In this document: positions 1 through 12,999 of the stretch, piece after piece
How the letters are laid out: every line of letters begins with the position of its first letter
Numbering within the stretch: the first letter of the stretch is position 1
Origin: Yamagishiella unicocca
Taxonomy: Eukaryota > Chlorophyta > Chlorophyceae > Chlamydomonadales > Volvocaceae
Length of the DNA: 64,000 nt
Assembly: GCA_003116995.1 (NCBI GenBank)
Contig: BDSL01000031.1
Coordinates: 124,001-188,000 of the forward strand
Reading direction: 5' to 3'
The notes under the pieces: generated by a model
Database searches by the model: none
The model's input: the letters and a program-made list of their open reading frames with translations, nothing else
Told to the model about the DNA's origin: nothing
Program-made: the position numbers and the translations under genes

Positions 1-25
1 TCCACACAGCTGTCTGTGTCTGCTT

Positions 26-88
26 CCTGCCGTACATCGCCACCTCGCATGCAGCTCCCTGCCGTACATCGCCACCTCGCATGCAGCT
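26..88. repeat. Direct duplication, two 31-32 base copies
   Basis: The segment starting CCTGCCGTACATCGCC at position 26 is repeated starting at 58, separated by one base. No coding role is seen. Confidence 0.85.
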
Positions 89-429
89 GACCGCGGTGTT
101 CTGGTGGCACCGCGTGCGAGCACGAGCTGCGGAGCTAGCCGCATGGGCGGGCTCTCGGAATGTTTTGGGTGGGGCACACCTGTATGTGATTAGGAATGAA
201 AACGCGTACATTTAGTACAAAGTGCAAAAACGAGTAGTGGACATACATTGGGGGAGCGACCGGTATGTCAAGTTTCCCCCATAGACTGCCTGTCGCGCAC
301 GGATTCGTTGTTCCAGGCAGGCAGGGAGCGTTGGGAGGAGAGAGGATTGGCGGCGGCGGGGGCTCCTGACTTGAGTGCTTACTTGGTTGCCTAACGTGGC
401 ACGTGTGGCCGCAAACCCTGTTAACGTTT

Positions 430-494
430 GTGGGGTCGGTCTTGTGGGGTCGGTCTTGTGGGGTCGGTCTTGTGGGGTCGGTCTTGTGGGGTGG
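430..494. repeat. 14-base minisatellite, four full copies
   Basis: The unit GTGGGGTCGGTCTT occurs at 430, 444, 458 and 472, followed by a partial copy. It is a simple tandem array in non-coding DNA. Confidence 0.9.
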
Positions 495-1704
495 CCCGCG
501 GCGGCGTTGGGTCCCAACGGCGGATTCGCAGCACCCCTTGGAGGGGTGCGGGGCCCTTCTGGATGGCAGCACGGAATAACATGGCTCGCGTTGGTCGCCA
601 TAGATGCGGGTGAGGAGCTCGGAAGGGATGGGGGAGCAGCAGTGCTTGCGATGCACGGGACTGGCGGCGGGGAGGTGGTGCAGGAGGTAGCTAGGGGCAT
701 AGATCCGGGTGCGGCTGCGGGTCGGGGGCCGTGGAGCAGAGGGTGGGGCGCTCCGTAGGGTGCTGTGGGCGTGCACAAATTGTAACCCCAGAGAGCCACT
801 ACTTCAAAGGGTTAGCCAACGGAACGAAGGGCAGGAAGGTCTTGGGTCTGCTTTGACACGGCGATGGTGGCGGTGGCGACAGTGGCGCACATGCAGGGTT
901 GTCGCGCGCGGTGTACGACGCACGCAGCATCCCGCCCCATCCATCAAACAGCCCGCTGAACCCTGAGGCCCCTTTTCTCTCCGAGGAGTCCCAACCGCAC
1001 GTCTCTCCCTCCATCGGGCATGCTTCTCTTCGCCGTGTCAGCTGGCGTGCATCGGGAGGTTGTGGCCACTAACCTACGACGAACAATCGTACCCGGATGA
1101 ATGACCGCAGCTGGAGACCGCTTCACAGCACCCCTCAACACCCCACTCTTAAAAGCATCAAAGCATCATTTGTATATGCACATAACTAGCGTGAAGTAGC
1201 CCGGCGGAACTTAAATGAAAAACACGTTGTTTTAAGATTCTGTGAATACCGGTATCCAATTTATTTCGAAGTGCCGTCCTGCCTTCGTGTTTGGTTGAAA
1301 CCCACTGACTTCAAACAAGTACGCAGTGCGATGCGCAGCCCGGCTGTCAGCAGCTCCAATCGGCATGCTGCACACAAGGACAGGCATGGCAGGTCAGGTT
1401 GCCGATAAGGGGCAAAGAGGGGGCATTAGGCGAGCTTGAATACGGGAGTAACATTGGTGGGTATGTGGAAAGACAGGCCCCCCTGCCTCTGCTGGACCCG
1501 GCTGCAAACTGGCCTCATCGAGCTGTGCTGGCACTGGCGGCTGCCCGTGGCCCCATTTGAAAGAGCGATATCGCTGCTTGAAGATGAAGTCCCTCGACAT
1601 CGATCAGTGCGCCGGACGGGGTAGCAACATTAGCGCGCTTGTGGGCACACGTGGCGGACCCTTCCTCCATCGACCGCCGTTGCGCTATGCCAGCCCACAC
1701 TAAG

Positions 1705-1800
1705 AAGGAATACTAGCTAGTACTGGTTACAGTGGGCCCCAGACCAAAAGGCAGGACCACCGGCTACATCGCCGGACAGCAAAGGAGACAACAGTAGTAA
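1705..1800. repeat. Dispersed repeat family B fragment
   Basis: Contains TACTGGTTACAGTGGGCCCC followed by a stretch related to those at 49268-49360 and 61630-61745. All three share a TAGTA(n)GTTACAGTGGGCTCC start and, further in, GACAGC/GAAAGGAGACAAC-like sequence. The copy near 61.6 kb suggests these are 3' ends of a LINE-type retroelement. The assignment of this short copy is tentative. Confidence 0.4.
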
Positions 1801-4455
1801 GACAGCAGCAGCCAGCAGCCAGCAGTAAGCAGCCAGCACCCCAGCAGCCGCTGTAGTCCCCCCTATCAGAAACCGGCCACCAACATTATAGTACTAGTAG
1901 CGGTTACAGTGTAACGCGCGGCGGTGACGTACGGCGGTGACAAATTAAGTAATAATCACAAAATAGTTATGCACCCCGCCAATGCTGACATAGTGTCGGC
2001 CTGGAGGAGCGCCTGGCTGACTGGCGTGCAGCCAAACACCACTAGCATCGTGTCTAGCCAGCACACACCTTCCGCTGCTACAAAACGTCGCATCTCCCCT
2101 TCCTTAACCTCCTCCGTCGGACTCCCGACTATTGACAACAACGACGACAACAACAGTTACTACAATAACTGACCCGGCAAGTCTGGGCCACGTAAGCAAA
2201 CTGCCAGGTTTGATCCAGCTGCCCTACCTAGACAGCTCGAACCCAAGCAAACAGCAAGATGGGCGAGGGTAAGGCTGAGGGATTAAGATGCCTGCTGGAG
2301 CCACCGCCAAGCTATCGACATGTCATGTACTCATCATGGCCTTCAAGGACGCGGGGACTGCCCGGCTCCGGACTACAACACAGACGTGCACGGCAACACG
2401 CTCGGACTCGATGGCTTCCAGCTCTTCACGCAACACCTTAGCGGACCCTCGCGACCCCCCCTCCCACCTTGGGCCCCCCCCCGTCCAACAAGCACAGCAG
2501 CGTCCAAACGCGCCATGGCTGCTGCCTGCCTCCATGTCGCCTACGGGACCAGCAGGCACCTGGTGGGCGAGGACTTTGATGTTCGAAAGCTGAGGAGCGC
2601 GTTTCGGCGAATCCAGCCGAATTGGGGCCCCACTCCTCCTGATCAGGACGCGGCTGGAGACGTACGCACGTACCCAATGATGACATTCCGCCTCAGGGAC
2701 ACAAGGGATAGTCGACCCCTGAAGGTTTTGGTTTCGTAAAGGATTTGATTCCGCAACCCAAAGTCCCTGAAGGATTTCTTCCCTAACCCAAAACCCAAAG
2801 TAGATTGAACGAACAATTGAACGAACGATTGAACGAACAGCCTCATTTCTGAGGGAACGATGGGCGCTGAACAACGTGCGGCTTACGTCTGCTAGACGAA
2901 GAAGCCCGTCGTACATGAATGCTGTCGTACAATGGTCACCGGGCACGTACGCCCCGGAGGCACAAGCTTGCACAAGCTGCGCCAGGCACAATCGATACCG
3001 ACGTAGGCCCAACACACCAATCAACACGCTCAAAGCAACAATAACTCCTTACGACCACCAATTAGGCAGAGGGCTGAGCAGGTCCGCAATGTTGCAGCAT
3101 GGCAGAGGTCGGCGGCGGCAGCAGCCGCGCGCCGCGCCGACCTCCCCATAACGCGTGCATCCACATGCAAGTAAGTGACCTGACCTCGCGTGATTGGGGT
3201 CCAACCAAATCGGAAACTCCGCAAGATAACCGCCAAATTGACACCTGTTACCCAAAACTGCAATTGGTTTAGAAGGCTACGATGCGAGGGCTGAATAGGA
3301 GCCCAGTCAGCAACGAACGCAACCAAACCAACTAGCTCCATAACGCACGGCCGTCATCGAACTCCGTCAGCGATGCATTGAATCCTCCAGACCAAAACTG
3401 CATGCAGTGTTCAGGCCAATCTCTACCCACTGTTTGCGCGCTCCTCGTCGGAGCGACACTTTGGGGGGGGGGCAGAGATAGATTGCCACTTTCGTGCGGT
3501 AGCGGCTCTTCCATTCCGACGGAACGACCAGCTAACCGCGGAAGTGGACGTGAGCGCGCCAACATGCCAAGTTCCGATGCAATAAAGGCTGCCAAGCAAG
3601 ATGGTATAGCACGTGGGATCGGCAGTACTGCGTTGTGCAACGAACTGAACAGGCAGCAGCCGTGCATGCCAGCAGCTTGCCACCAAGCGACGCCAGTAGG
3701 CTCTCGCCTCAACACACTACACAATACGACTACTCCATTAGTAACAACCAACAGCAACAACCAACCCACCAACAGACAACCTGCTGAAGCAGGAAACCAG
3801 CAAAAACCCCTTCCAACCTCCATGCTTCTCTCGTACACCACCACAACAATCATCGTGCGTGCCGCTGCCCCCCATTCAGAATAAATCTTCAATTCAGGAT
3901 CCCCCATCTCCGGGCTCAACCGGGTAGATCTGGATCGCAAACCTCGCAGCATGCAAACACGTTGTGCCTATGCTGCACACACAAGCGCTTGGCAACGCCC
4001 GGCTATCGGCGTCGGCAGTGCATTGCGTCTTCATTACGAGCAGAAAGTAAAGCGATTGGTTCCGCACCACAATCTTCACAACCACCACCATCATCATCAT
4101 CATCAACAACAGTGCCGTCAGTTATGATCAGCCAGCGCCTTTCAAGCGTCAGGCAGCAGCCAAATGTAAGTCATTCAAAATGAACACCTACAGCTCTTCC
4201 CGCAGGAGCGGCCAAGTGATCCCAGCCTGGTCCTCACAGCCGTCCCCCATGAAATGCATGATAGCAGCTAACGGCTACGACAGCTACCGTGGCTACCGTA
4301 CGGCACACCACTTAGCCACGCAAATGCATTAGTTAAACCTGGCGAGTGGCACAACACCTCCCACTCGCACGTACGGCACGTCAGTACCCAAATCCCACTC
4401 GTACACACGGTATGCCGACACCCAACCGAAACACACAGCACACGCGCGTGGCGGC

Positions 4456-7400
4456 TCAGAGCACAGCCAGCGCACTGGCCTTGAGGCTCCTCATGCGGCG
4501 CTTGAACGCCTGGAAGGCACTCGCAATCCTCCGTGCCGTTTTGCCTTTAGTGCTGCCGCTGCCGCCGGCGCCGCTGCTGCCGCCGCCGCTGCTGCCGTCG
4601 CCGCCGCCACCCGACTTCTGATCTCGCACACCACTGCTCCGCTGCAGCGCCTCCCGTTCGCGGCCGCTGCCGCTGCCCTCCGCTGCTGCCGAGCCTCCTG
4701 CCGAGACCGCGCCCTCTGCGCCGCCGCCCGGATACACCTTGCCGCTGCTTCCCAGGCTGGTGCCGCCCAGCATACGCCACCTCTTGCTGCCTTGAGCACG
4801 ACCGGGAGCGGAAAAGAAAGCACCCGCCGCCACTGCCGCCGCTACGTCCTCGTCCACCCACACGGCCGGCGCCGCGTCACAACGCCTCAGGCTGCTGCTG
4901 GCGCGCACGGCCCGGATCTCCACTGAATCGCACGGCCTCTCCCGGCCAGTTAACGGGCCGGTCAGGCCGGAGCTCGCCGCTGCGGGCGTCACCGACACCA
5001 ACCCAGCCGCAGGTGCCGTGGCGGCACGCGAGGTGCGCGACAACGCGTGCCGCCTGCCCATCGCCATGCTGTTACTCCTTGACTCAACGCAGCCGTACAA
5101 CCCGGTCGTCACTCCCGCGGCTGCTGTGCACGGCGCGTCGGCTCCGCCCCATGTCGTACTCATCAGCTCGGTCGTGGCGCCGCCGCTGCTCAGCAGCGAC
5201 GTGGCGGTGGACAGCACCAGCCCGCAGGATGACGTCATCGGCGGCTTGTACGCGCGCATCGCGACCTGGTCCCGCGTGGAGGGGCCGCGGCGGTTGGGTG
5301 GCGCAGGCGCTCTCAGCATGCCGTGCGAGGACAGGATGCATGACGACGGCGACGGCACACCGGCGGGACTGCAGATCACCGACAGCTGGCCGACTGAGAC
5401 AGCGGCCATGGGGCCGCTGTTGGCGCCCGCTGCGTCGGGGGCGTCCATGCTGGCCCGGGACGGGAACCGCCGCGCCGAGGCGGTCTGCGGCATCATCGTG
5501 CCGCGCGGCAAGCTGCCGTGTACGTTCGCTGCGCACGACCCGGCGCCGCCAGCGATGGAAAGGCGTGTCTGCGGCGCCGCCGGCACCCGAGGTATCGGCG
5601 CCTGCGGCGCGGACAGGCGGTGCAGAGGCGCGCCGCTCATGCCCGACACCGCATCACCCGCTTCCTGCAGCGACTCCGACTCCTCCAGGAATGCGCCGAT
5701 CGCGGATTGCATGGACGAGGAGATCCGGCGACCGCAGCCGCTGCGCATCTGGCGGGCGGCGACGGCAGCCGCGGGAATGGGCATCGGCGCGGTGGCCTGA
5801 TTAGGCGCGGTGGCCTGATTAGGCGCTTGCTGCAGCGCCGCAGCCTCGGCAGTAGCGGCTGTAGCGGGCGACCGAGGGAGGTTGTCGCGTTGTCCATCGA
5901 ACTCGCGGCTGAGGGCCGCCAGCTGCTGCACGCGGTGCTGCTGCTGCTGCTGCTGCTGCAGCTGTTGTTGCTGCTGCAGCTGTTGCTGCTGCTGCTGCTG
6001 GTACACGCGGTTCGCTGCGAGGCGGGTGCTGCTGCCGGCAAAGCCGCTGCTGGTGCCGGCGGGCCTCGACACGCGGGGCGAGTAGGAGCCGCTGAACCTG
6101 CGCTGCAGTCCACCTACGGCAACAGCTGCGAGCAAGCGGGATGCATCCGTGGCGACCTGGACTCCACTTTGATGCTCCCGGTTTGCCGGATACACGGCCG
6201 CCTGCTGGCTCAGGAGGCCGCCAGCAACGGCGATGGTGACAGGCCGCACCTCCGCAGCACCGACCCCAGCAGAGGGCCCGCATGCGACCAAATGCACGGC
6301 GGCGGTGGCGGCGGTGGCGGCGGTGGCGGCGGAGGCAACCCTGTTGGCCGCCGCCATGGTGCCGGCGGCGACGCCATCGCTGCCGGTGTCAACCACAATG
6401 GAGGAAGAGGTGAGGGCTTCGTCGATCATGATGGTGGTGGTGGTGGTGGTGGTGGCGCCGCGCCCGGCGAAGTTGACCGTCACAACGGTCGCTTCCGCGG
6501 GCTGCCCACGGCGGTGGCCGTAACAGGGGCCGGTTTTGGAGCGAGCAGCGGCGACGCCCCCTTCGCTTCCTGCAGCAACATGGACGCCAGCGGTAGCATC
6601 TGGAGCTACAGCGGCAGCGGCAGGACCCATCAGGGATGAGGGCAGATGGATCGGGACGGGCCCGCTGGTGATGGTGGTTTCGGGCGGCGCCCCCGCAAGG
6701 GCGGGGGTCAGCACGTCCCAAAAGTACGGCAGCTGCAGCAGGTCCCGGGCAGTTGGTCGATCACTGGGGTCCAGCGTCAAGCAAGCCGCTATGAGCTCCA
6801 GCAGCGGTGGAGACACGCCCTGCGAGCACGCACCATCACACGGTGGAGCACATGTGGTGGCCCAGTTGGCGTCAGGATACTCGGGAGGATGCGCAGCGGC
6901 CTCCCGAAGACGGTTCCGCGCACCCCACGTGATGCCGCCCGTCCCAGCCTGGCGCGAAGCGCGTAAATCAGTCGGTCATATGCCGCAATAGAGGCTCAGG
7001 CCTCGTCGGAGTGTTTCCTTGCGATGCGTCGCTACGGAATGAAAAACTAATCTACCGCAGCGAGTCGTGCGCGCCGTCTCGCACCTTCAGCCGTTGAGCC
7101 AGGGAACGGCCACGAGAGGGCGGCGCCGCAACCGCCTCCAGGTGGCCGTCCATACGCACCCTCGCCGCCAGGGCAGGCGGCAGCGGCCCCAGGCAGCGCA
7201 TGATGCGCCACAGCTGGTCCACGGTGGAGCTGCCGGGGAACAGCGGGCGCCCCGTGGCCAGCTCGGCCAGCGTGCAGCCGAACGCCCATACATCCACGGC
7301 GGTGCCGTACGGCTCATCGACCAGGATCTGCAAGAGCAGGGGGAGTAACAGCAGGGGCGGGGGATGTGAGGCTGTCCAGGTCCTGACCGGTGGGGGTAGG

Positions 7401-9633
7401 TGGTGCTGGTGCGCGGCCGGCATGCACCTAGGTCGACAGCGCAAGCATGGCGCCGCACGGCACTGCGTCACAAGAGCAATCATGTACAGCAGCTCCTAGC
7501 GACAAACGCTGGCAGCTGCTGCACGCAGCGGGACGCGCGAGTGAGAAGGAAAAAAGCGCTTAACCGCTTTAAATGCTTTAAGACGCTTAGCCGCTTAAAA
7601 TGCCAAAACCGCGAAGAGAAGCGAATAACGCGCGCGCGCTCGCGATTTGACATGCGTACGTACAGATCGGCGTACAATAATCGTGCCGTATAACTTTACT
7701 TTATCTCACCTCAGGTGCCCTGTACCACCTCGTCACCACATAGCACGACATGGCGAAGCGGTCGTCCCCGGGGTCGGCGCCTGACTGGTACGCGGCGCGG
7801 CCGCCGCTGCCGCCGCCGCCTCCATTCAGGAGCTCCGCGACCAGGCGCTTGTACTTGAACCCCCCGCTGGTGCCACTGGCTTGGCGGGGATGCCCCTTGG
7901 GCGCCATCTCGGCGCCCGATGCCAGTGTGCCGGACCCCGGCAACCAGCGAGCGAAACCAAAGTCGCACAGCTTGACCTGCAGGTTGCTGCTGCCGGAGCC
8001 GCCGCCGCTGATCAACACATTGGCGGGCTTGATATCGCGGTGGACGACCTGTGTGGTGGTTGATCAGGAATGGCGCATGGTAGGATGGTAGGATGGTATT
8101 GGCCTTATTTTGAACTGATTCTGCTCTGCAGGTTCACAGGTTTGGGAGGGCCTAGGGTCCCGGGTGCGCATGCAGCCTCGGATTGCTTGCAGCATGAGGG
8201 CTCGAGGCGTTTCCAGCAGCGGAAAAGGTGGCAGCATCGGGCCTACAACAAGGGCGGGATCAGTCGAAGCGCCAACCGCGTCAAAGTATTCGCAGCCCGC
8301 CTACGGGAGACGAACGAGCGACTCACGGCCTTCCCGCGAAACGCTATGTCGCCGCTTCGACATCGTTCGATCCATTCAAACCGTCCTATATACCCGAGGC
8401 GCACCCACCCTCACGCCGACCTGCAATAGCCCACCTTATGTGTGTGGCAGTGTGCTAAAGACAGCAGCAGCTGCCAGCCCACCATCTTGAGTTGGTGGGC
8501 GGGAAGGAAGCCACCTGGCTGGCGGCTCATTTCCTGGCATAGGCAGGGTGAGAAAAGGTGAGGTTGCTGCCAATTTATGAAACCCTTTGACGCCGTCAGC
8601 GACCTATTAGGACGCGCCCCATCCGAGCGACGAACCGCCACGTCCGTAACAATAGTAGCACCTCCCCACATGGCGCACCTGCAAGAGGCTCGCCTCCATT
8701 AGTTCGAACACGAAGAACAGGCGCCCGGAGGATTGGCTGCACACCGCCCGACGCAGCTCCACCACGTTGGGGTGGCGAGGCATCGACTGCAGCACCCGGA
8801 GCTCGCGCATCGCCAGGCGCCACACCTGCACAGTCCGGGCGGTCCCAGCAGCAAGCATAAGGTTTGAGGGAGGGACGACAAGCAGGCAAGGAAAAGAAAG
8901 CTAGGCCACGAGGCCAAAAAACCGCCGCGTCAGTCACAGCTCAGGCTTCTGCGCGTGTACGACATGATTCCTGAGTGTGTACGACATGATCCCTGGTCCT
9001 CGGCCATTCGTTGGTATATACCACAGTCGTATCGTGGACTTCGGTGCTGCACTTCCCAGCGAGCGCTGCGATGGAATCGCGGGGAACGCTGTTTCGATGG
9101 AATTACCAGGAGCGCTGTTGCGGCAGCTTGCGTACGAGGTGCTGCCAGGTACCCGGGGTTGCTCCTGTGGAGGGAGCCTCCTCGCATGCTCTGCCCCTGT
9201 CCCCCACCCACGCTGTTCCCACTGCCGTTGCCAAAATGAACCAGCGCAAGTGCACCAGCTCAGGACTGCCTGCACACCACTCGCCTGAGGGTCGACATGC
9301 GCTGCCTTGAATCGCTTAATCGCCACCCGCTGCCCGCTGGCGAGGTGTGTACATTCGTGCACGTCGCCATATGAGCCCTCCGATAGGGTGCGGACGAAAT
9401 CATATGCCTGCGCGCCGCAGGAGTAAGTGTGACAAGTATCAATACACCGGTCACGGCTGGGACAACATCACCTAGTCAACTAAACAAGCTCCAACAAGGT
9501 TACTTACGTTGTCGTCCGCGGCGTTCTGCGCCGGAAGCTTCTCCAGGCTTTGCAGCGGTTGAGTTCGGCTCGAGGTGGTGACGTCGGAAGCGTGCGTCTG
9601 CCAGTCTTGAGAGCTTTGGTTTGCCTTCACCAT
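4456..9633 (-). CDS. CDKL-like Ser/Thr protein kinase, copy 1
   Basis: Seven exons, all introns phase 0: 9633-9508, 9407-9285, 8825-8679, 8533-8435, 8048-7710, 7327-7085 and 6819-4456, giving 1146 residues. The kinase domain spans about residues 43-385: glycine loop SEGSYGDV, beta-3 Lys73 in VAIKRF, catalytic HRDIKPAN (Asp170), DFGFAR (Asp194), TRWYRAPE (ending 278), then DVWAFGC and [12 protein letters not shown], which resemble CDKL1-5. The first glycine of GxGxxG is Ser, and TxY is replaced by SCY. The activation segment is about 85 residues, against about 29 in CDKL5. The tail of about 760 residues is Ala/Gly/Gln-rich with a polyglutamine tract, and holds [25 protein letters not shown] and a basic C-terminus ([12 protein letters not shown]) shared with the neighbouring copies. 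Intron 2 starts with GC. The start was chosen because exon 1 begins MV in copies 1-3. Role is inferred: CDKL kinases often act in cilia or flagella, but nothing here proves that. Confidence 0.85.
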
Positions 9634-11117
9634 ATTTAAGGATGCACGGCATACACTAAACACCAGTGAGCGGCGATTCAGTCAGCCGCTGCTCCGCTGG
9701 CGGAACAGGCAGTAAGGCCGTGCCACGACTGCAGCTGATTGCTTGCTTGCAAACGCTGCAAACAAAATTCTTAGTGCAAACTTTAGCTGCGTTGCCGACT
9801 ACTCAGCAATTGGCTGGGAGTGGGCTGCTGTCGCACCAATTCCAGTAGAAGATAACGTTAACCCAATCGCAAATCAGTAATCTTCGGTGACCTGTCGCGA
9901 AGTATGTATGTGAATGAAACTAGCAAGTGCGTTGTGTGCTTTCGTGGGGTATTTGAACTTTCGTGTTTACCGGAATGCGATAGCAGTTGGTCAGAAATCC
10001 TTGCGTGAGAAGAACGGGCGGGCATAGCCTTCGCCGAAACTATTGACAGTCACGTGCGAACACAACATAGTAGATAACTATCACAACATCGTCCATAACG
10101 AAGAGCAGCAGCTGCGCAAATCTTCACCGATATCCTACGTGCTGACGTATGAGTCGAATTTACATCATACAGCTGGCGTTGTATTGTTCAAACAAGGTTA
10201 TCTTATTATTATGAACAGGAAGGGTTTCGAACGGTACCAAATCTTAAAGATTTGTCAAGTTGAGTAAGGGTTGGCACCATACGACAGCCGTATTCCCTGT
10301 ACTCCAGACCTTCCAGACAGACAACCAGAGACGGGGACACGGAACGGTAGGATGTGCCCCTTGCCACTGCAACGCACAGTTCGTCAAAGCGAAAGGAAAT
10401 ACTTCGGAGATCGTAATGACCAGATGAGCATGGAGGCGGTGAAGGCCGACGTCGCAAACCCGAAATGCAGCCACTTAGAGCGCTTAGAGTGCATCAAAGG
10501 CAAGATTTTGCAGGCTGTGCGCCGACGTCAGGGCCGTAGCATTTGTACTGCATTGTAAGACATGCTAGTTGTGAGCATGGGACGGATTTCCACGCTCGAT
10601 CACGATGAACACAGGTAAGGTTCAGAGTAAATTTCCATAGTGTATGCATACGGACTTCGGCAGCTGTACGAGATATGATAAGCAAACGTGGCAGTTGGAA
10701 AGAGCAACGAAGATGGTGCAACGCTGCACGTAGGGACAGTTAGCGTTGCCTGACCAGTTCAATCACGCTCAGCCACTCGACCAAGTTGGCGACCAAGGCG
10801 GGCGATACGATTGGGCTGCGTGCGGCTGCTAGGTGGCCCGTATGTTGCGGCGCGGTGTTAGTGGGGAACATCCCAGACTGCCGCTACGGGTACCTTGCGC
10901 CATGGGGTGGTCGCCATGCGTGGTGATGAGCCAAAATCCAGTCTTTGGCTCCGTAAGTACAAGTGTCAGTAGTGTCAGTGACATATTGACTGCATAAATA
11001 CGAGTTTTCAATGCCCCTACCCACATACCAGTGGGTCCCTGTAACCTGCCAAATCTAGGCGAAATCCAGCACTTCCTTGGGTCACTGTAACAGCCACTCA
11101 CCAACGAATCGCTAGGT

Positions 11118-11395
11118 AATAATGAGATGTAAGAGTGTCCGCAAGCCCGGGCAAGCCCAGGACAGCGGAGGGTGCCCATACTGTGATACCGAGATCTCGC
11201 CGTACGACAAGCCAACGCTAGCAGCCAGCAGACGCCCCAAAAGGCACAGGGAAAACTGGAAACCCAGCAGAGGCCAAGTGAGTGGGGCCTCGACAGAAAA
11301 GAGCAACCCAGGCATCCAAGGCCCACCGCAGGAAAAACGAAAAAAACAGCCCCGACGGCGTCGGCTGCGCCCTGGCCTTGTTTGTATAGGGTTTT
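11118..11395 (-). mobile_element. 5'-truncated LINE 3' end, family A copy
   Basis: Read on the minus strand this ends TGTCCTGGGCTTGCCCGGGC, then TTGCGGACACTCTTACATCTCATTATTA. It shares several words with 12060-12680: GTGGGCCTTGG, CTGTGCCTTTTGGGGCGTCT and GGCTGCTAGCG. The shared 3' terminus and variable 5' extent fit 5'-truncated non-LTR retrotransposon copies. No coding sequence is left. Confidence 0.6.
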
Positions 11396-12059
11396 AAGGT
11401 TTCATAGAGTGGATTAACAGGAGCGAGTCATAGCACCCACACAAGGTTGCGGACTGGGGAATCCATACATGTGCCCGGTCAGCCGGTGCTGTCCACAGGC
11501 TGCGGATGCGATGATGCACCAAGACGGAAAAGCAAACGTGGTCAAGATGTTCACAAGCACCACGGCAGCCTGCAAGCATGCTACCAGTCCAGGGTTGGGG
11601 GACGCGTGGGTGTCTGAAAAGGGAAGCCTGATGGCAAGGCGGACAAGGCAAGTGAGGGCGGGAAGAGCCGGCAGGGGGCGTGGCCGCAGCACGCTGCGTG
11701 GCCGGGCAGGGGCGGCGGCTGCAGGAGGTTGCAGGGGGAAGGTGGCACCGGCCATCACGTGAACGGCCGCGGAGGACGCCCTTCAGCCTGGGTGTTCAGC
11801 AACCATACGTGCGTCACCAGTCGCTTAGCCTGGCTCAGTCCATTAGCATGTGTTCCTCGGGTCACTGCGCCTACGTGGCATGAACAGCGATATGGGTACA
11901 ACTAACGCAGCTAGTAGGGGCTGCCCGTGCCGTACAGTGATTACGTGGGTACGCCCAAGCACGTCTTCACGCAACTGGCTCACCGGGGCAGGGCCCTCAG
12001 GAACCGCGCAGAGCAGTAACAGAACGTCTTACTAATTAGCACGCCTTGGATGTAGAGTG

Positions 12060-12680
12060 TTCACCCTTGCCACCCCGACTTGTAGTGGCGTCTCTGTGCG
12101 TTTCTAGGCTGTCTGTGTCCTTCGGGGCGTCTGCTGGGCAGGGCTGGGTTCATCCCCGGCTCTCATAGGGTCAGCCCGTGCTCATGGGCGCGTCCTGTGT
12201 TCACTTGCCGACACTGTCACATCTTAGTCGTCCTGTACGTCGTGCTGAGGTTTCTTGCTGGCCGGCTTCTCGGGTGGGGCGTTGTTTCGCGGTAGGTGGT
12301 GCCCTGGGCGCGTCGGTCCGTGGTGTTAGCTGGTTCCGCCGTTTCTCCCCGGCGGTGGGCCTTGGGGTGCCTGGGTTGTCTTTATGGGCGGGGCCCCGCC
12401 GTCGTGGGCGCGGCGAGGTGTCCTGTTCTTTCCTGTGCCTTTTGGGGGCGTCTGCTCCTGTCTGCTGGCTGCTACGTGCTGCTAGCGCTGGCTTGTCATA
12501 AGGCGCGGCCTCGTTCTGGGTCCCCCCGCTTGCCCTGGGTTTGCCCGGCAACTTTTATGCTATTTGAGGCTTGCCTTTGACCTTAGGGGTGTCTGGCTCT
12601 CATATGTTGAAGGCCTGCAATGGGTCACTCGTCTTGTCCTGGGTTCGCCCGGGCTTGAGGACATTGTAACATTTTACTAT
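12060..12680 (+). mobile_element. 5'-truncated LINE 3' end, family A copy, plus orientation
   Basis: Ends with the family terminus CTGGGTTCGCCCGGGCTTGA, then GGACATTGTAAC and an AT-rich ATTTTACTATTATG tail. The interior aligns by eye with the minus-strand copy at 11118-11395, including CTTTTGGGGGCGTCTGCT and TAGCGCTGGCTTGTC. It probably represents 3' untranslated sequence. The upstream limit is approximate. Confidence 0.6.
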
Positions 12681-12999
12681 TATGAAATGAAACGAAAGAA
12701 CACGAATCGAATTGTAGGTAACGACAGAATATTGCATAAGGACCATAATGTACTGTATATTTCCGGCCGTCGCACTGTGTCATTGCCGAGTTTATAACAA
12801 AACGTCACAATGCCCTCAAGCCCGGCGAATTGCCGAAATTCTCATCCACGCAAGATGTTCAAGCAACGATTTGCGAATATTTATAATCGTTACGGTAATT
12901 TGTTCGGATTTTCGCAGTCCAGCCGGTCCAGCCGCGAGTTTGCCGCGATTTCGCCGTCGTATCCATGCCTAACGTCGACTGAAGCAACCTACGCATGAG

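Larger units (their letters stand above)
1..4455. other. Intergenic, repeat-bearing, no gene recognised
   Basis: I see no exon series or recognisable protein in this stretch; the open frames are short and of biased composition on both strands. It holds a 32-base direct duplication (about 26-88), a 14-base tandem repeat (430-485), a dispersed-repeat fragment near 1708-1800, a CAG/CCAG-rich tract (about 1800-1855) and a 13-base GAACGAACAATT-like tandem (about 2804-2845). It lies beyond the 3' end of kinase copy 1. No convincing TGTAA polyadenylation signal for that gene was found close to its stop. Confidence 0.5.

Noticed and set aside
5018..6639. Long plus-strand open frames of 260 and 373 codons opposite kinase copy 1
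   Set aside because: They mirror the GC-rich low-complexity tail exon on the other strand, show Arg/Cys/Gly runs typical of antisense frames, and have no domain or splice support.
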